DNA from: JBGAJN01 sp044224905
GTDB taxonomy: Bacteria; Verrucomicrobiota; Verrucomicrobiia; Limisphaerales; JBGAJN01
Direction: 5' to 3'
DNA: 64,000 nt
Assembly: GCA_044224905.1 (NCBI GenBank)
Contig: JBGAJN010000001.1
Span: 496,001-560,000, forward strand
Below, piece after piece: positions 34,823-43,770 of this stretch. The notes under the pieces are model-generated. The model saw only the letters and a program-made list of their open reading frames with translations, was not told the origin of the DNA and ran no database searches. A program made the position numbers and the translations under genes. Position 1 is the first letter of the stretch, and each line of letters begins with the position of its first letter.

Positions 34823-35998
34823 TTACTTGGCCCAACTGGGTTGCGAGCAACTACCCAAACTTTGCGGCACATCCTTGAACCGATTCGTAGGCACGTCAAG
34901 TAAAGAGAGCACGCGCTTGCCATTGGTGCGGCGGCAGTAAACCAACGTCCGTGAATTGGGCGCCCACGAGGGATCTTCGCCCGTGACACGCACTTTGGCT
35001 TCACCGCCGTTTGCGGGAACCACACAAATCTCGAACGCTCCCGCTTGCCGGGTGAACGCGATCCATTTGCCGTCGGGCGACCAGTCGGGCTCCGTGAGGT
35101 TCCCGGCGCCCACGACCGTCAACCGCCGCGGCGTCCCGCCGTCCGCCGAGACGAGATAAAGCGCAGATTTACCCGGTGCGCGCGAGGAATAGCAGATCGT
35201 CCGTCCGTCCGGCGACCAGCACGGGGACGAGTCGCCTTCGCGATCGTTGGTGAGTTGCTTCAAATTTGAGCCGTCAGCCTTGGCGACCCAAATGTTCGGG
35301 CTGCCATTCTTGCTGAGAACCATGACAAGGCGCGAGCCGTCGGGGGAAATGGCCGCGCTGGTATTGAGACCCGAGTAACGCGCGATGGTGTGGCGATCGC
35401 CCGTTTCGAGGTTGTGGGAGAAGATGTCGGGATTGCCGAGCTGATACGACGTGTAATACAGCATCCGTCGTTTTGGCACCCACGTGGGCGCGGCGACGAT
35501 GGTGTGATCGCTGGTCACGATGTGCGCGTTGTGTCCGTCGAAATCGGCTACCGCTATTTCACTGCCGCCCGGTCGCTCCACTTTGAACGCAATCTTGGTT
35601 TGTGCGATGCCTTTGCCACGCGTGACGGCGATCGCGATCTCGTCCGCGAGCGCGTGCGCTTGAGTACGGGATGATCCACCGGTAAATGCCTTGCCAAAAA
35701 CTTCCTTCTTGCTGATCGCATCAAAGAGCCGGCCTTCCACGCGGCCGTTGTTGGAGCCTTGGACGATGTATTGGGCTTCCTTGCTGTCCACGAACGAAAA
35801 ACCCATCACGAACAAATCAAAGCGGAGCACCGAATCCACCTCGCCCGTGAAGCCGCTCAAGTTAATCGGAATCGGCCGCGCATTCGCGTCGCCGATCCCC
35901 CAGCGCTCAATGTCCATGCCTTGTTCGGCACCGCGCGAAACCAAGGTTCCGCAAAGAAGTAAGGCAACGATTACTAAGCAAGAAAGTTTCTGTTTCAT
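34823..35998 (-). CDS. tolB: Tol-Pal system beta-propeller protein TolB
   Basis: A 391-residue periplasmic protein: signal peptide to about residue 22 (LLLCGTLVSRGAEQ), an N-terminal alpha/beta domain (residues 30-150), and a six-bladed propeller with PDGSRLVMVLSKNGSPNIWV, SPCWSPDGRTICYSS and DWSPDGKWIAF repeats. TolB joins Pal to the TolA/Q/R motor. The start makes an ATGA overlap with the stop of the TolA-like gene (35995-35998). Confidence 0.95.
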   Translation of the reverse strand: MKQKLSCLVIVALLLCGTLVSRGAEQGMDIERWGIGDANARPIPINLSGFTGEVDSVLRFDLFVMGFSFVDSKEAQYIVQGSNNGRVEGRLFDAISKKEVFGKAFTGGSSRTQAHALADEIAIAVTRGKGIAQTKIAFKVERPGGSEIAVADFDGHNAHIVTSDHTIVAAPTWVPKRRMLYYTSYQLGNPDIFSHNLETGDRHTIARYSGLNTSAAISPDGSRLVMVLSKNGSPNIWVAKADGSNLKQLTNDREGDSSPCWSPDGRTICYSSRAPGKSALYLVSADGGTPRRLTVVGAGNLTEPDWSPDGKWIAFTRQAGAFEICVVPANGGEAKVRVTGEDPSWAPNSRTLVYCRRTNGKRVLSLLDVPTNRFKDVPQSLGSCSQPSWAK

Positions 35999-36945
35999 CC
36001 GGCTAGACGTTTGGCTTTGAGATTGAAGTTGAATTCGACGGTGCGTTGTTGCTCTTTGCTGCCCTCGGGAAATTCAGAGATGAACGTCACGCGACGCAGC
36101 GCTTCCGCTACGGAACGATCCATCGCGCCGATGCCCGAGGATTTGATGATCGACGACGAAATCACCCGTCCATCACGACCGACAATCACGCGGACGCGCA
36201 CGCTGGCGCGTTCATCGGAAACGTCTTCGGGGTCGCTCCAGGCCTGGTCGTAGCGGCTTTTGAGAATCTGATAGAAGTTCGCGAATGCCTGTCCTCCGCC
36301 ACCGAATCCACCCGAACTTGAAGTGATTTCGCCCACCCCGCTCGACAAGCCTTTGCTGATGCGGCTGGCCGCGTCGCGTGCTGCCTGGCTGGCGGCGGCC
36401 TGTGCTACGGCTTCTGCCTTCTTGCGGTCGGCGGCTTCCTGCTGTGCTTTGAGTTCGTTGGATTTTTTCGTGATCGCCTTCGCGAACAAATTTCGCTTCG
36501 GCGCCTCCTCGGTGGAAGTTTCCCGGGACGTTTTCTTTTTCTCGGCTTCGACAGTTTTCTTCGGCGCAGATTTCTTCGTCTGCTTTTTCGGCTCGGGAAT
36601 TGAGAATGAATCGGGCGTGCGTACGACCTTCGGCGGCTCCGGCGGATGAACTTCAGCGACCGGTGGCGGCGCGGGCTGCGGTGGCGGAGGTGCGACTGGC
36701 GTGGGCGGTGGCGTGACGACGGGCGGCGCCGTGACTGGTGCGCTCGCCGCCGGTGCGGCTGCCGCAGGCGTTCCGCCGCCGAAAGCCAGTTGATCGGTGG
36801 CCTTCAGCGAATTGAGGTTCACCATTTCGATCACCGGCAGCGATATGGTCGAAGGCTTGAACGCCGAGCCGATCAAAAGTACGAGCACCAGCGACCCGTG
36901 AACGCAGGCCGAGGCGACGAAACATTTTTTCTGCACGCGGTTCAT
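35995..36945 (-). CDS. tolA: TolA/TonB-like energy transducer
   Basis: A 316-residue envelope-spanning protein: one membrane helix (about residues 10-28), a Pro/Ala-rich stretch (from about 55 to 115), a charged coiled coil (to about 200), and a TonB-like C-terminal domain with VRVRVIVGRDGRVISSSIIK. In gene order (tolQ-tolR-this-tolB-pal) it takes the position of TolA, though the C-terminal sequence resembles TonB. It would couple the TolQ-TolR motor to TolB and Pal. It has ATGA overlaps with both neighbours. Confidence 0.85.
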   Translation of the reverse strand: MNRVQKKCFVASACVHGSLVLVLLIGSAFKPSTISLPVIEMVNLNSLKATDQLAFGGGTPAAAAPAASAPVTAPPVVTPPPTPVAPPPPQPAPPPVAEVHPPEPPKVVRTPDSFSIPEPKKQTKKSAPKKTVEAEKKKTSRETSTEEAPKRNLFAKAITKKSNELKAQQEAADRKKAEAVAQAAASQAARDAASRISKGLSSGVGEITSSSGGFGGGGQAFANFYQILKSRYDQAWSDPEDVSDERASVRVRVIVGRDGRVISSSIIKSSGIGAMDRSVAEALRRVTFISEFPEGSKEQQRTVEFNFNLKAKRLAG

Positions 36946-37361
36946 TTGGTCTTGGGCGGCTCGGTGCGCAGCGAGAAACGCGTGATGCCGTTGCGCTGGC
37001 AGCGATCGATCACCGCGTACGTGTCCTTGTTGTAGCCCATCTGATCCGCGCGAATGAATACGACCAGTTTCGGATTCCCGCGATGCAGCCGGATCAATTC
37101 CTGTTCCAGTTGATCAAGTTTCACTGGTTTGCCATGTAGCAAGAATTTGCTGGCCGAAGTGACTTCCACGGTGACGAGATCGCTTTTCTCCAACTGCTGA
37201 TCCGGCCGGCCGCCGGTGGGCAGCTTCATGTCGATTCCTTGTTCCAACAACGGCGTCGTGATGACGAAGATGATCAACAATACGAACGCCAGATCGAGCA
37301 GCGGCGTGATGTTGATATCGTTCAACGTCACCAGCGAATTGCGTTGGGAGAAACGCCTCAT
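36942..37361 (-). CDS. tolR: ExbD/TolR-type proton channel subunit
   Basis: A 139-residue protein starting MRRFSQRNSL and containing DINITPLLDLAFVLLIIFVI, where the aspartate in the membrane helix is the proton-carrying residue of TolR/ExbD. A periplasmic domain follows. Its stop overlaps the TolA-like start (36942-36945) and its start overlaps the tolQ stop (37358-37361), both ATGA. A longer frame upstream is a shadow of tolQ. Confidence 0.95.
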   Translation of the reverse strand: MRRFSQRNSLVTLNDINITPLLDLAFVLLIIFVITTPLLEQGIDMKLPTGGRPDQQLEKSDLVTVEVTSASKFLLHGKPVKLDQLEQELIRLHRGNPKLVVFIRADQMGYNKDTYAVIDRCQRNGITRFSLRTEPPKTK

Positions 37362-38071
37362 TCTTCGTCCTTCAAATACTCCGTCTCGACTTTCGAGATC
37401 AGATCCTGCGCGAAGTTGTCCAGCTCCACCGTCAGCACGCGCAACGTGTGCACGAGCCAGTTGTAACCAAACATCGAGGGGATCGCGACCAGCAGGCCGG
37501 CGACGGTCGTTACCAGCGCCGCCGCGACGCCGGGCGCCATGGTCGCCAGATCTGCTTTGCCAGCTTGCGCCACGTAGCTGAACGCGCTCATCACGCCCCA
37601 CACCGTGCCGAGCAACCCGAGGAACGGAGCGCCGCTCACGGCGATCGCCAGCAGGATCAAGCCCGATTCCAGCCGCAACGACTCCCGCGCGACGGCGCTT
37701 TCCAAAGTTCGCTTCACGTGTTCCACGCTTTTCAGTGACACCAGTTTCTTGCGACCCTCGCCATCCGTTTGCTTCAGGCGGGTGTCGAGTTCCTGACTGC
37801 CCGCTTGATAGACGGCAAACAGCGGACAACCCTCCACCTGCACGCGCCGGTCGTAAATCGAGAGCACGTGTAGCTGTGCGCGATACTCCGCGTCGAAGAG
37901 CGTGTTGAGCTTTTTGGCCTGCCGCATCTGCATCGCCTTCGACGCCATCACGGACCACGCGAAAATGGAAAACACGGCCAGCACCACGATGATGGCTTTG
38001 CCCTCGATGGTGGCTTTGTTCCACACGTAGAGGAGTTCGAAATTTGCCGCGAAAAAATATGCGCCGCTCAT
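37358..38071 (-). CDS. tolQ: ExbB/TolQ-type proton channel subunit
   Basis: A 237-residue inner-membrane protein with three helices. The TolQ motif FLGLLGTVWGVMSAF lies near residue 145, followed by MAPGVAAALVTTVAGLLVAIPS. The ATG at 38071 (MSGAYFFAA) was preferred because upstream residues have no membrane-protein character. It is the first gene of the tol-pal operon, and about 180 bases separate it from the divergent ABC permease. Confidence 0.9.
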   Translation of the reverse strand: MSGAYFFAANFELLYVWNKATIEGKAIIVVLAVFSIFAWSVMASKAMQMRQAKKLNTLFDAEYRAQLHVLSIYDRRVQVEGCPLFAVYQAGSQELDTRLKQTDGEGRKKLVSLKSVEHVKRTLESAVARESLRLESGLILLAIAVSGAPFLGLLGTVWGVMSAFSYVAQAGKADLATMAPGVAAALVTTVAGLLVAIPSMFGYNWLVHTLRVLTVELDNFAQDLISKVETEYLKDEE

Positions 38072-38249
38072 TAAAAATTCAGGCGAACAGACTTTACTCG
38101 CCCGAGTAAGATGATGTAGCCACACATCGCACGATGGTCAAAGGCTTTCCCGCAGTTAAAACCGAAAGTTATCCGCCGGTAATTCACAGTGGTTGCCGAG
38201 GTTTGGGCTTTGCCGACTCAATCGCCGCCGCTAGCATCGCCATCGAAAA

Positions 38250-39383
38250 ATGACTCCCGCAGCGTCGCCCACCTCTCCGGCTCCACGCACGCGTCGACCA
38301 TTCCAGGAAGGCGGCCTCCTCATCGTCATCTTTGTGTTGGGTGCGCTGCTGACGTTTTTCGGCGGCTCCGTGCGCGTGCCGAAAATGGAAACCGGCCCCG
38401 ACGGCGAGCGTCAGCGCGTTTTCAAAACCAACGCCGCCGGTGAAAAGGAACTCGTCTTCGAAGAGCGCAACAAATTCCTCAATCCGCAAAACCTCATTCA
38501 ACTCGCGAAGGACACGAGCTTCATCGCGATCATGGCCGTCGGCGCAACGTTCATCATCATCTCGGGCGGCATCGATCTCTCCGTCGGCGCGATTTACGCG
38601 CTCGCGTCCGTGCTCGGTGCCATTGTGTTTCATCGATTCGGACCGGAGGGGGCATCCGCAGCTTCGGGCGCGATCGGCGCGTGGCTCGGAGTGCTGACCT
38701 GCGTCGGCGTCGCGACGCTGTGCGGCTTGCTCAACGGGGGGATGATCGTCGCTCTCGGCGTGCACCCGTTCATCATCACGCTTGGAACGATGGCGATCTT
38801 CCGCGGCATCGCGTTTGTCATAACCAAAGGCCAGTCCGTCGGAAGTTTTCCCGAAGCGTTTCGGAATCTTGTGCGCTGGGAAACTTCCAACGGCCTTAGT
38901 CTAGTCCCGCTCGGCGTGATGATCCTCGTCGCGATCGTTGGCGGAATCTACCTCTCACGCCTCGCTGCCGGCCGGCGCATCTACGCGATCGGCGGCAACG
39001 AACTCGCGAGTCGTTTCAGCGGCATCCGCGTGCAGCGCGTGAAATTGAGCGTGTTCGTTTTCTCCGGACTCACCGCGGGTATTTCCGCGCTGCTCTCACT
39101 TGGCTACTACGGTGCCGCGACCTCCGGCGATGGCCAGGGCTACGAGCTCAACGTCATCGCCGCCGCGGTCGTGGGCGGGGCGAGCCTCAGCGGCGGCAAA
39201 GGCAGCGCACTCGGTGCCTTGCTCGGCGCGTTGATCATCCAAATGATTTCCACCGGCATCGTCATCCTTGGCATCGATCAAAATTTCAGCCAGATCATCA
39301 TCGGCGCCGTCGTCATCGTCGCCGTGCTGCTGGACCAATTGAACAACTGGCTCATGAAACGTCGCTTAACGCGAGCCGGGTGA
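38250..39383 (+). CDS. CUT2-family sugar ABC transporter permease (RbsC type)
   Basis: A 377-residue permease with eight to ten membrane helices. Typical RbsC segments: AVGATFIIISGGIDLSVGAI, GVHPFIITLGTMAIFRGIAF, AIGGNELASRFSGIRV and AAVVGGASLSGGKGSALGAL. The loop between helices 1 and 2 (residues 40-80) has about 40 extra residues containing VPKMETGPDGERQ and VFEERN. It would form the channel for a monosaccharide with the binding protein and ATPase encoded downstream. Confidence 0.9.
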   Translation: MTPAASPTSPAPRTRRPFQEGGLLIVIFVLGALLTFFGGSVRVPKMETGPDGERQRVFKTNAAGEKELVFEERNKFLNPQNLIQLAKDTSFIAIMAVGATFIIISGGIDLSVGAIYALASVLGAIVFHRFGPEGASAASGAIGAWLGVLTCVGVATLCGLLNGGMIVALGVHPFIITLGTMAIFRGIAFVITKGQSVGSFPEAFRNLVRWETSNGLSLVPLGVMILVAIVGGIYLSRLAAGRRIYAIGGNELASRFSGIRVQRVKLSVFVFSGLTAGISALLSLGYYGAATSGDGQGYELNVIAAAVVGGASLSGGKGSALGALLGALIIQMISTGIVILGIDQNFSQIIIGAVVIVAVLLDQLNNWLMKRRLTRAG

Positions 39384-39492
39384 TTCAGCATCCGCCGGTT
39401 AAGCTCCGATGCGTTGCCAACTCGTTGCATTTCCATTCGTCTGCCGGCGAATCGACAGTTGTTTTTCCCATAATTCGCGATAGCATAAACAC

Positions 39493-40476
39493 ATGATCCC
39501 GCCCGTTCTTCCTCCCCTCCGGAGTGCCCTGAGCCGCCGCGACGTTCTCCGCACTTTCAGCACCGCTGCCGTCACGCTCGCAGCGCTTCCGTCTTTTCGC
39601 GCGTACTCCGCGCAAAAGGATTCACTGCCGATGCAGTTCTACAAGAGCCTCACCGAGGAACAGCGCGCCAAGGTGTGCTTGCCGATTGACCACGCGAAGC
39701 GCGCTTACGTCAGCAACTGGTGGTACATTTGCCCCGAGCAGCGTCTCCACACTTTCTACACGAAGGATCAACAGGACCTCGTGCGGCAAATCTTCGAGTC
39801 GCTTCATCATCCCGAGCATCGCCAGAAAATGAACTGGCAGGTCCAAAAGGACCTCATGGGAAATATCAAGAACACCCCGTCCGTAGGTTTTTTCGGCACA
39901 CCGTCCGACCCGGACTTCGAATTCATTTACACCGGGCACCATGTCACGCGCCGTTGCAACGCGCACACCGACCGTGGACTTGGCTTCGGTGGCCGCCCCA
40001 TTTTCTACGGAAATTTTGCCAAAGCCTTCAACGAAACCAAAGATCACGAGGGCAATCCCTTTTGGTATCAGGGACTCGTTTTCAATGAATTCGTTCGCTC
40101 GCTGGACGGCAAGCAACAGGAGAAGATTCTCGTTGGCCGCCAGCCGCGTCCGGAAGATCCGGCGCACGTCATCGAGAAGCGCAAAACCGACCTGCCGGGT
40201 CTCAGCGGCGCTGACCTGAGCAAGGACCAGCAGGCCAAGCTCCTTCAGACCATGCGTAAAATGCTCGTCTGCTTTCGGCCCGACGACGTCGCCACCACCA
40301 TGAAAACCATCGAGGAAAAGAAGATCGTCGAGCGCCTCTTTGTCTCCTGCTACGGCGGCAAATTCGACATCGGCAGCGACCGCGTCTGGGACGTCTGGCA
40401 GATTGAAGGGCCGGAAATGGTCTGGTACTTCCGCGGCATGCCGCACATTCACGGATACTTTCATCTCGCGGTTTAG
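39493..40476 (+). CDS. Tat-exported DUF3500 protein
   Basis: A 327-residue protein. The N-terminus has SRRDVLRTFSTAAVTLAAL, a twin-arginine signal with cleavage likely near YSAQ. The remainder matches DUF3500: YKSLTEEQRAKVCLPIDH, NWWYICPEQ, FIYTGHHVTRRCNAHTD and GPEMVWYFRGMPHIH. These conserved His/Asp/Cys residues suggest a metal or cofactor site, but no activity is established. It lies between the permease and the binding-protein genes of the sugar transporter, suggesting a role in handling the same extracellular compound. Confidence 0.8.
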   Translation: MIPPVLPPLRSALSRRDVLRTFSTAAVTLAALPSFRAYSAQKDSLPMQFYKSLTEEQRAKVCLPIDHAKRAYVSNWWYICPEQRLHTFYTKDQQDLVRQIFESLHHPEHRQKMNWQVQKDLMGNIKNTPSVGFFGTPSDPDFEFIYTGHHVTRRCNAHTDRGLGFGGRPIFYGNFAKAFNETKDHEGNPFWYQGLVFNEFVRSLDGKQQEKILVGRQPRPEDPAHVIEKRKTDLPGLSGADLSKDQQAKLLQTMRKMLVCFRPDDVATTMKTIEEKKIVERLFVSCYGGKFDIGSDRVWDVWQIEGPEMVWYFRGMPHIHGYFHLAV

Positions 40477-40585
40477 GGCGGACTTTTTCCGCTGGTCACT
40501 CCGTCTTCGCCCGCATGACCCGTCGTAGCAATGTCTCGCAGCTTGCGAGGCGCCCCTCCACTTCATACGCTGAGCCGAGATCACT

Positions 40586-41548
40586 ATGAAAAAATTTCTG
40601 CTGACCCTCTTGCTGCCTGCTCTCCTCACGCTCGTTTCAACCGCGCACGGACAAGGAAAAAAAACCTACACCATCGGCCTCGTCGCCAAGTCGCAGGGCA
40701 ATCCCGTCTTCCAAGCCGCACGCGTCGGAGCCGAAGCCGCCGCAAAAGAACTCGGCGCGAAACACGGCCTCGCCATCAAAATTGACTGGCGCACGCCGAA
40801 TGAAGAGGACGCGCAGAAGCAGGCAGAGGCCATCGAGCAACTCGTCCTCGCCGGCGCCGACGGTCTTGCAGTGAGTTGCTCCGATGCAAACAAGCTCACT
40901 GACGCCATCAACTCCGCCGTGAAGAACGGCGTGCCCGTTGCCACGTTTGATTCGGATGCGCCCGCCTCCAAACGCTTCGTCACCTACGGCGTGGACGACG
41001 AGCAGTGCGGTGCGCAGACCATGGAGGAGTTGGCGAAGGTCATGGGCGGCAAGGGCGTCGTTGCCATTCTCGCTGGCAATCCGAACGCGCCGAATCTCCA
41101 AAAGCGCGTCGCAGGCGCTAAGAAGGCCGCCGCAAAATTTCCCGGCATCAAGATTCGCGACACCTATTACCACAAGGAGACGCCGCAGGACGCCGCCGCG
41201 AAGGTTGAGCAAGTCATGCAGGCGAATCCCGATATCACCGGCTGGTGCATGATCGGCGGCTGGCCGCTCTTCACCGACAACGCGCTCAAGTGGCCGCCCG
41301 GCACCGTGAAGTGCGTGAGCGTGGACGCGCTGCCGCAACAACTCGGCTATCTCCGCAGTAGCCACGTGCAAATGCTCCTCGCGCAGCAGTGCTTCGAGTG
41401 GGGATACCGTTCGGTCGAACACCTCATCAACAAGATCCATTTCAAAAAGAACCCCGCTACGGTGAAAGACATCAGCCCGCTCGTTCCGGTGTCGAAGGAG
41501 AACCTCGACGCCTTCGCGAAGAACTGGGAGAAGTGGTTGCCGAAATGA
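40586..41548 (+). CDS. Sugar ABC transporter substrate-binding protein (RbsB type)
   Basis: A 320-residue periplasmic binding protein of the ribose/galactose family. A signal peptide (residues 1-22, ending STAHG) precedes TYTIGLVAKSQGNPVFQAA, then IEQLVLAGADGLAVSCSDAN and VPVATFDSDAP. It delivers the sugar to the permease encoded upstream. Its stop lies at the outer edge of the left inverted repeat of the next unit (repeat begins at 41551). Confidence 0.9.
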   Translation: MKKFLLTLLLPALLTLVSTAHGQGKKTYTIGLVAKSQGNPVFQAARVGAEAAAKELGAKHGLAIKIDWRTPNEEDAQKQAEAIEQLVLAGADGLAVSCSDANKLTDAINSAVKNGVPVATFDSDAPASKRFVTYGVDDEQCGAQTMEELAKVMGGKGVVAILAGNPNAPNLQKRVAGAKKAAAKFPGIKIRDTYYHKETPQDAAAKVEQVMQANPDITGWCMIGGWPLFTDNALKWPPGTVKCVSVDALPQQLGYLRSSHVQMLLAQQCFEWGYRSVEHLINKIHFKKNPATVKDISPLVPVSKENLDAFAKNWEKWLPK

Positions 41549-41550
41549 TT

Positions 41551-41579
41551 GCTCGCGCAAAGGCGCAAAGAACGCAAAG
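41551..41579 (+). repeat. Left inverted repeat flanking the GxxExxY gene
   Basis: A 29-base repeat beginning GCTCGCGCAAAGGCGC, made of about three 8-9 base GCGCAAAG-type words. The reverse complement of 42020-42048 matches it at 26 of 29 positions, including the outer 16 without mismatch. It starts three bases after the binding-protein stop codon. Confidence 0.85.
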
Positions 41580-41586
41580 CACGGAC

Positions 41587-42033
41587 ATGACGGAGAACGA
41601 AATAGCTAAGGAGGTCGTTGATTGTGCCTTCAAAGTGCATACGACGCTTGGCCCGGGCTTGCTCGAATCCGTGTATGAAGTCGCGTTGGCGTATGAATTG
41701 ACGCAGCGCGGGCTTCAAGTGGAGCGACAGGTTTCGATTCCGGTGAAATATGGACCAATCACCTTTGAGGTCGGCTTTCGCGCGGATTTGCTTGTTGAGG
41801 GGAAAGTGATCGTCGAGTTGAAATCTGCAGAAGCGAATCAACCTGTTCACAAGAAACAGTTGATCACTCACCTGCGCCTCGCGGACAAGCGACTTGGTCT
41901 GGTGATCAATTTCGGTCAGGAGCGCATCAAAGATGGGATCACTCGACTTGTGAACGGCTTACCTGAAGAATCAAGCCAAGCCCCTTTTGTGGACAGGATA
42001 GATTTTAGAAACCCAAAACCTTTGCGCCCTTAG
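41587..42033 (+). CDS. GxxExxY-family protein, PD-(D/E)xK nuclease-like
   Basis: A 148-residue GxxExxY protein. GPGLLESVYEVAL carries the GxxExxY motif and RADLLVEGKVIVELKSAE the D...ExK arrangement of PD-(D/E)xK nucleases. Members are widely scattered in Verrucomicrobia and Planctomycetes; their function is not established. ATG 41587 (MTENEIAKEV) is my start; an alternative ATG at 41545 would overlap the binding-protein stop (ATGA) and run through the left repeat. The stop codon lies inside the right repeat. GC content is lower than in the flanking transporter genes. This arrangement, with matching repeats on both sides, indicates an inserted unit. Confidence 0.8.
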   Translation: MTENEIAKEVVDCAFKVHTTLGPGLLESVYEVALAYELTQRGLQVERQVSIPVKYGPITFEVGFRADLLVEGKVIVELKSAEANQPVHKKQLITHLRLADKRLGLVINFGQERIKDGITRLVNGLPEESSQAPFVDRIDFRNPKPLRP

Positions 42034-42048
42034 CGCCTTTGCGCGAGC
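42020..42048 (-). repeat. Right inverted repeat flanking the GxxExxY gene
   Basis: Complement of the left repeat: read on the minus strand it begins GCTCGCGCAAAGGCGC, then TAAGGGCGCAAAG. It contains the end of the GxxExxY reading frame and ends one base before the ATG of the ABC ATPase gene, so the unit sits exactly in the intergenic junction of the transporter operon. Confidence 0.85.
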
Positions 42049-42049
42049 T

Positions 42050-43543
42050 ATGTCCTTCATTGAATTTAAAAGCATCACCAAGCGTTTCCCCGGCGTGCTG
42101 GCGCTCGATGGCGTGAGCTTTGGGATTGAGCGCGGGAGCTGCCACGCATTGATGGGTGAGAACGGCGCGGGCAAGAGCACGCTCGGAAAAATTCTCGCGG
42201 GCGTTTACACAGCGGACTCGGGCGAGCTTCATCTCGACGGCAAACTGATTCAGCCGACGAATCCGCTCGCCGCGCGGCACCTCGGCATCGCGATGGTGCA
42301 TCAGGAACTCGCCTTTTGCCCGAATCTCACCGTAGCGGAGAATCTGTGCCTTGGTGATTTTCCGCGGCAGTTCGGCTTCGTTAACCGCGCCAAGATGCGC
42401 GAGCGCGCCCGAGCGATGCTCGCCGAGATCGAAGCCACGCTCGATGTCGATACGCCGATGAGCCTCCTTTCCACGGCACAGGAGCAGATGGTGCAGATCG
42501 CCGCCGCGCTGGGCGTGAATGCGCAAGTCATCGTGATGGACGAGCCGACGAGTTCGTTGTCCGTCGCCGAGAGCGAGCACCTCTTCAAACTCCTCGCACA
42601 GCTCAAACAGCGCGGCATCACCGTCATCTACGTCTCGCATCGCATGGAGGAAATCTTCCGACTCTGCGATGCGGTCACCGTGTTGCGCGACGGCAAGCAC
42701 GTGGCGACGCAGAAGATTTCCGAAACGAACAACGACGCGCTCATCCACCAGATGGTCGGACGCGAAGTCGTCGCCATCACACCAAAGCATCTTGATCAGG
42801 AGCCCGGCGAGGAAGTGTTGCGCGTCGAAAATCTCTCATCGCCGGGCAAGTTCGAGAACATCAGCTTCACGTTGCGCAAAGGCGAAGTCCTGGGCTTCGC
42901 CGGACTCATCGGGGCGGGTCGCAGCGAAGTCGCGCAGGCGATTTTTGGTCTCGACCCCAACGCCACGGGAAAAGTTTTTGTGCGCGGGAAAGAACTCCCG
43001 CTCGGTGACGTGAACGCGGCACTGGCCGTCGGCATCGGCCTCCTGCCCGAAGATCGCAAACGCCTCGGCCTCGTGCTCTCGATGAACTGCCGAGAGAACA
43101 CTTCGCTCGCCACCTTGCCGATGCTGTCGCGCTTGGGTTTCGTCCGTCGCCGCGCGGAGCAAACGCTGGCGCAGAAATATTCTGATCGCCTTCGCGTGAA
43201 GGCTCCTTCGATCGAGACGGGCATCGCCGGCTTGAGCGGCGGCAACCAGCAGAAGGTTGCGCTGGCCAAGTGGCTCGCCCGCGAGTGCGGTATCCTCATC
43301 GTGGACGAGCCGACGCGCGGCGTGGATGTCGGCGCGAAAGCGGAGATCCACACGCTGCTCGACGAACTCGCCTGCCAGGGGCTCGCGCTGCTGGTGATTT
43401 CCTCCGAGCTTCCCGAGGTCATGAACTTGAGCCGCCGCATTCTCGTGCTCCGCGGCGGACGCATCAATGGCGAGTTACTCCGCGCGAACTTCAGTCAGCC
43501 GGGACTTCTGCGGCTCATGGCCGGCGTCGCGGCTGCTGCCTGA
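42050..43543 (+). CDS. Sugar ABC transporter ATP-binding protein (RbsA type, two ABC domains)
   Basis: A 497-residue double ATPase of the CUT2 family. First domain: Walker A GENGAGKST, Walker B VIVMDEPTSSLS; second domain: AGLIGAGRSEVAQAIFG (degenerate Walker A), LSGGNQQKVALAKWLA signature and ILIVDEPTRGVDVG. This asymmetry is normal for RbsA/MglA. It would power uptake through the permease at 38-39 kb. Its ATG is placed directly after the right inverted repeat; no clear Shine-Dalgarno sequence remains upstream. Confidence 0.9.
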   Translation: MSFIEFKSITKRFPGVLALDGVSFGIERGSCHALMGENGAGKSTLGKILAGVYTADSGELHLDGKLIQPTNPLAARHLGIAMVHQELAFCPNLTVAENLCLGDFPRQFGFVNRAKMRERARAMLAEIEATLDVDTPMSLLSTAQEQMVQIAAALGVNAQVIVMDEPTSSLSVAESEHLFKLLAQLKQRGITVIYVSHRMEEIFRLCDAVTVLRDGKHVATQKISETNNDALIHQMVGREVVAITPKHLDQEPGEEVLRVENLSSPGKFENISFTLRKGEVLGFAGLIGAGRSEVAQAIFGLDPNATGKVFVRGKELPLGDVNAALAVGIGLLPEDRKRLGLVLSMNCRENTSLATLPMLSRLGFVRRRAEQTLAQKYSDRLRVKAPSIETGIAGLSGGNQQKVALAKWLARECGILIVDEPTRGVDVGAKAEIHTLLDELACQGLALLVISSELPEVMNLSRRILVLRGGRINGELLRANFSQPGLLRLMAGVAAAA

Positions 43544-43770
43544 GAACGACGGATTCCGATTCTCCGTTTTGGACAGTGCGCGCCGGTGATCGTCCCAGAT
43601 TGAGATGTCGGTCGTGAGTGGATTTGAGGAGTTCTGATTCGCCGTTTTCATTTCTGCGGAAAACGCCGTTGGCCCCGCGATTTCTAGTCACTTTTCGCAA
43701 CGCCTAGCGATACTCGCCGACCGGCACGCCGCTAGCTTTTGGAGCGTAGAGCAAATCGTAAAACGTTCTC

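Noticed and set aside
39440..39492. Promoter before the DUF3500 gene (TTGTTT and TAGCAT with 16-base spacing)
   Set aside because: Both boxes match the consensus poorly; not enough to list as a feature.
41389..41586. Longer start for the GxxExxY gene
   Set aside because: The first 50 codons overlap the binding-protein gene in another frame and the rest run through the left repeat; the family begins near MTENEIAKEV.
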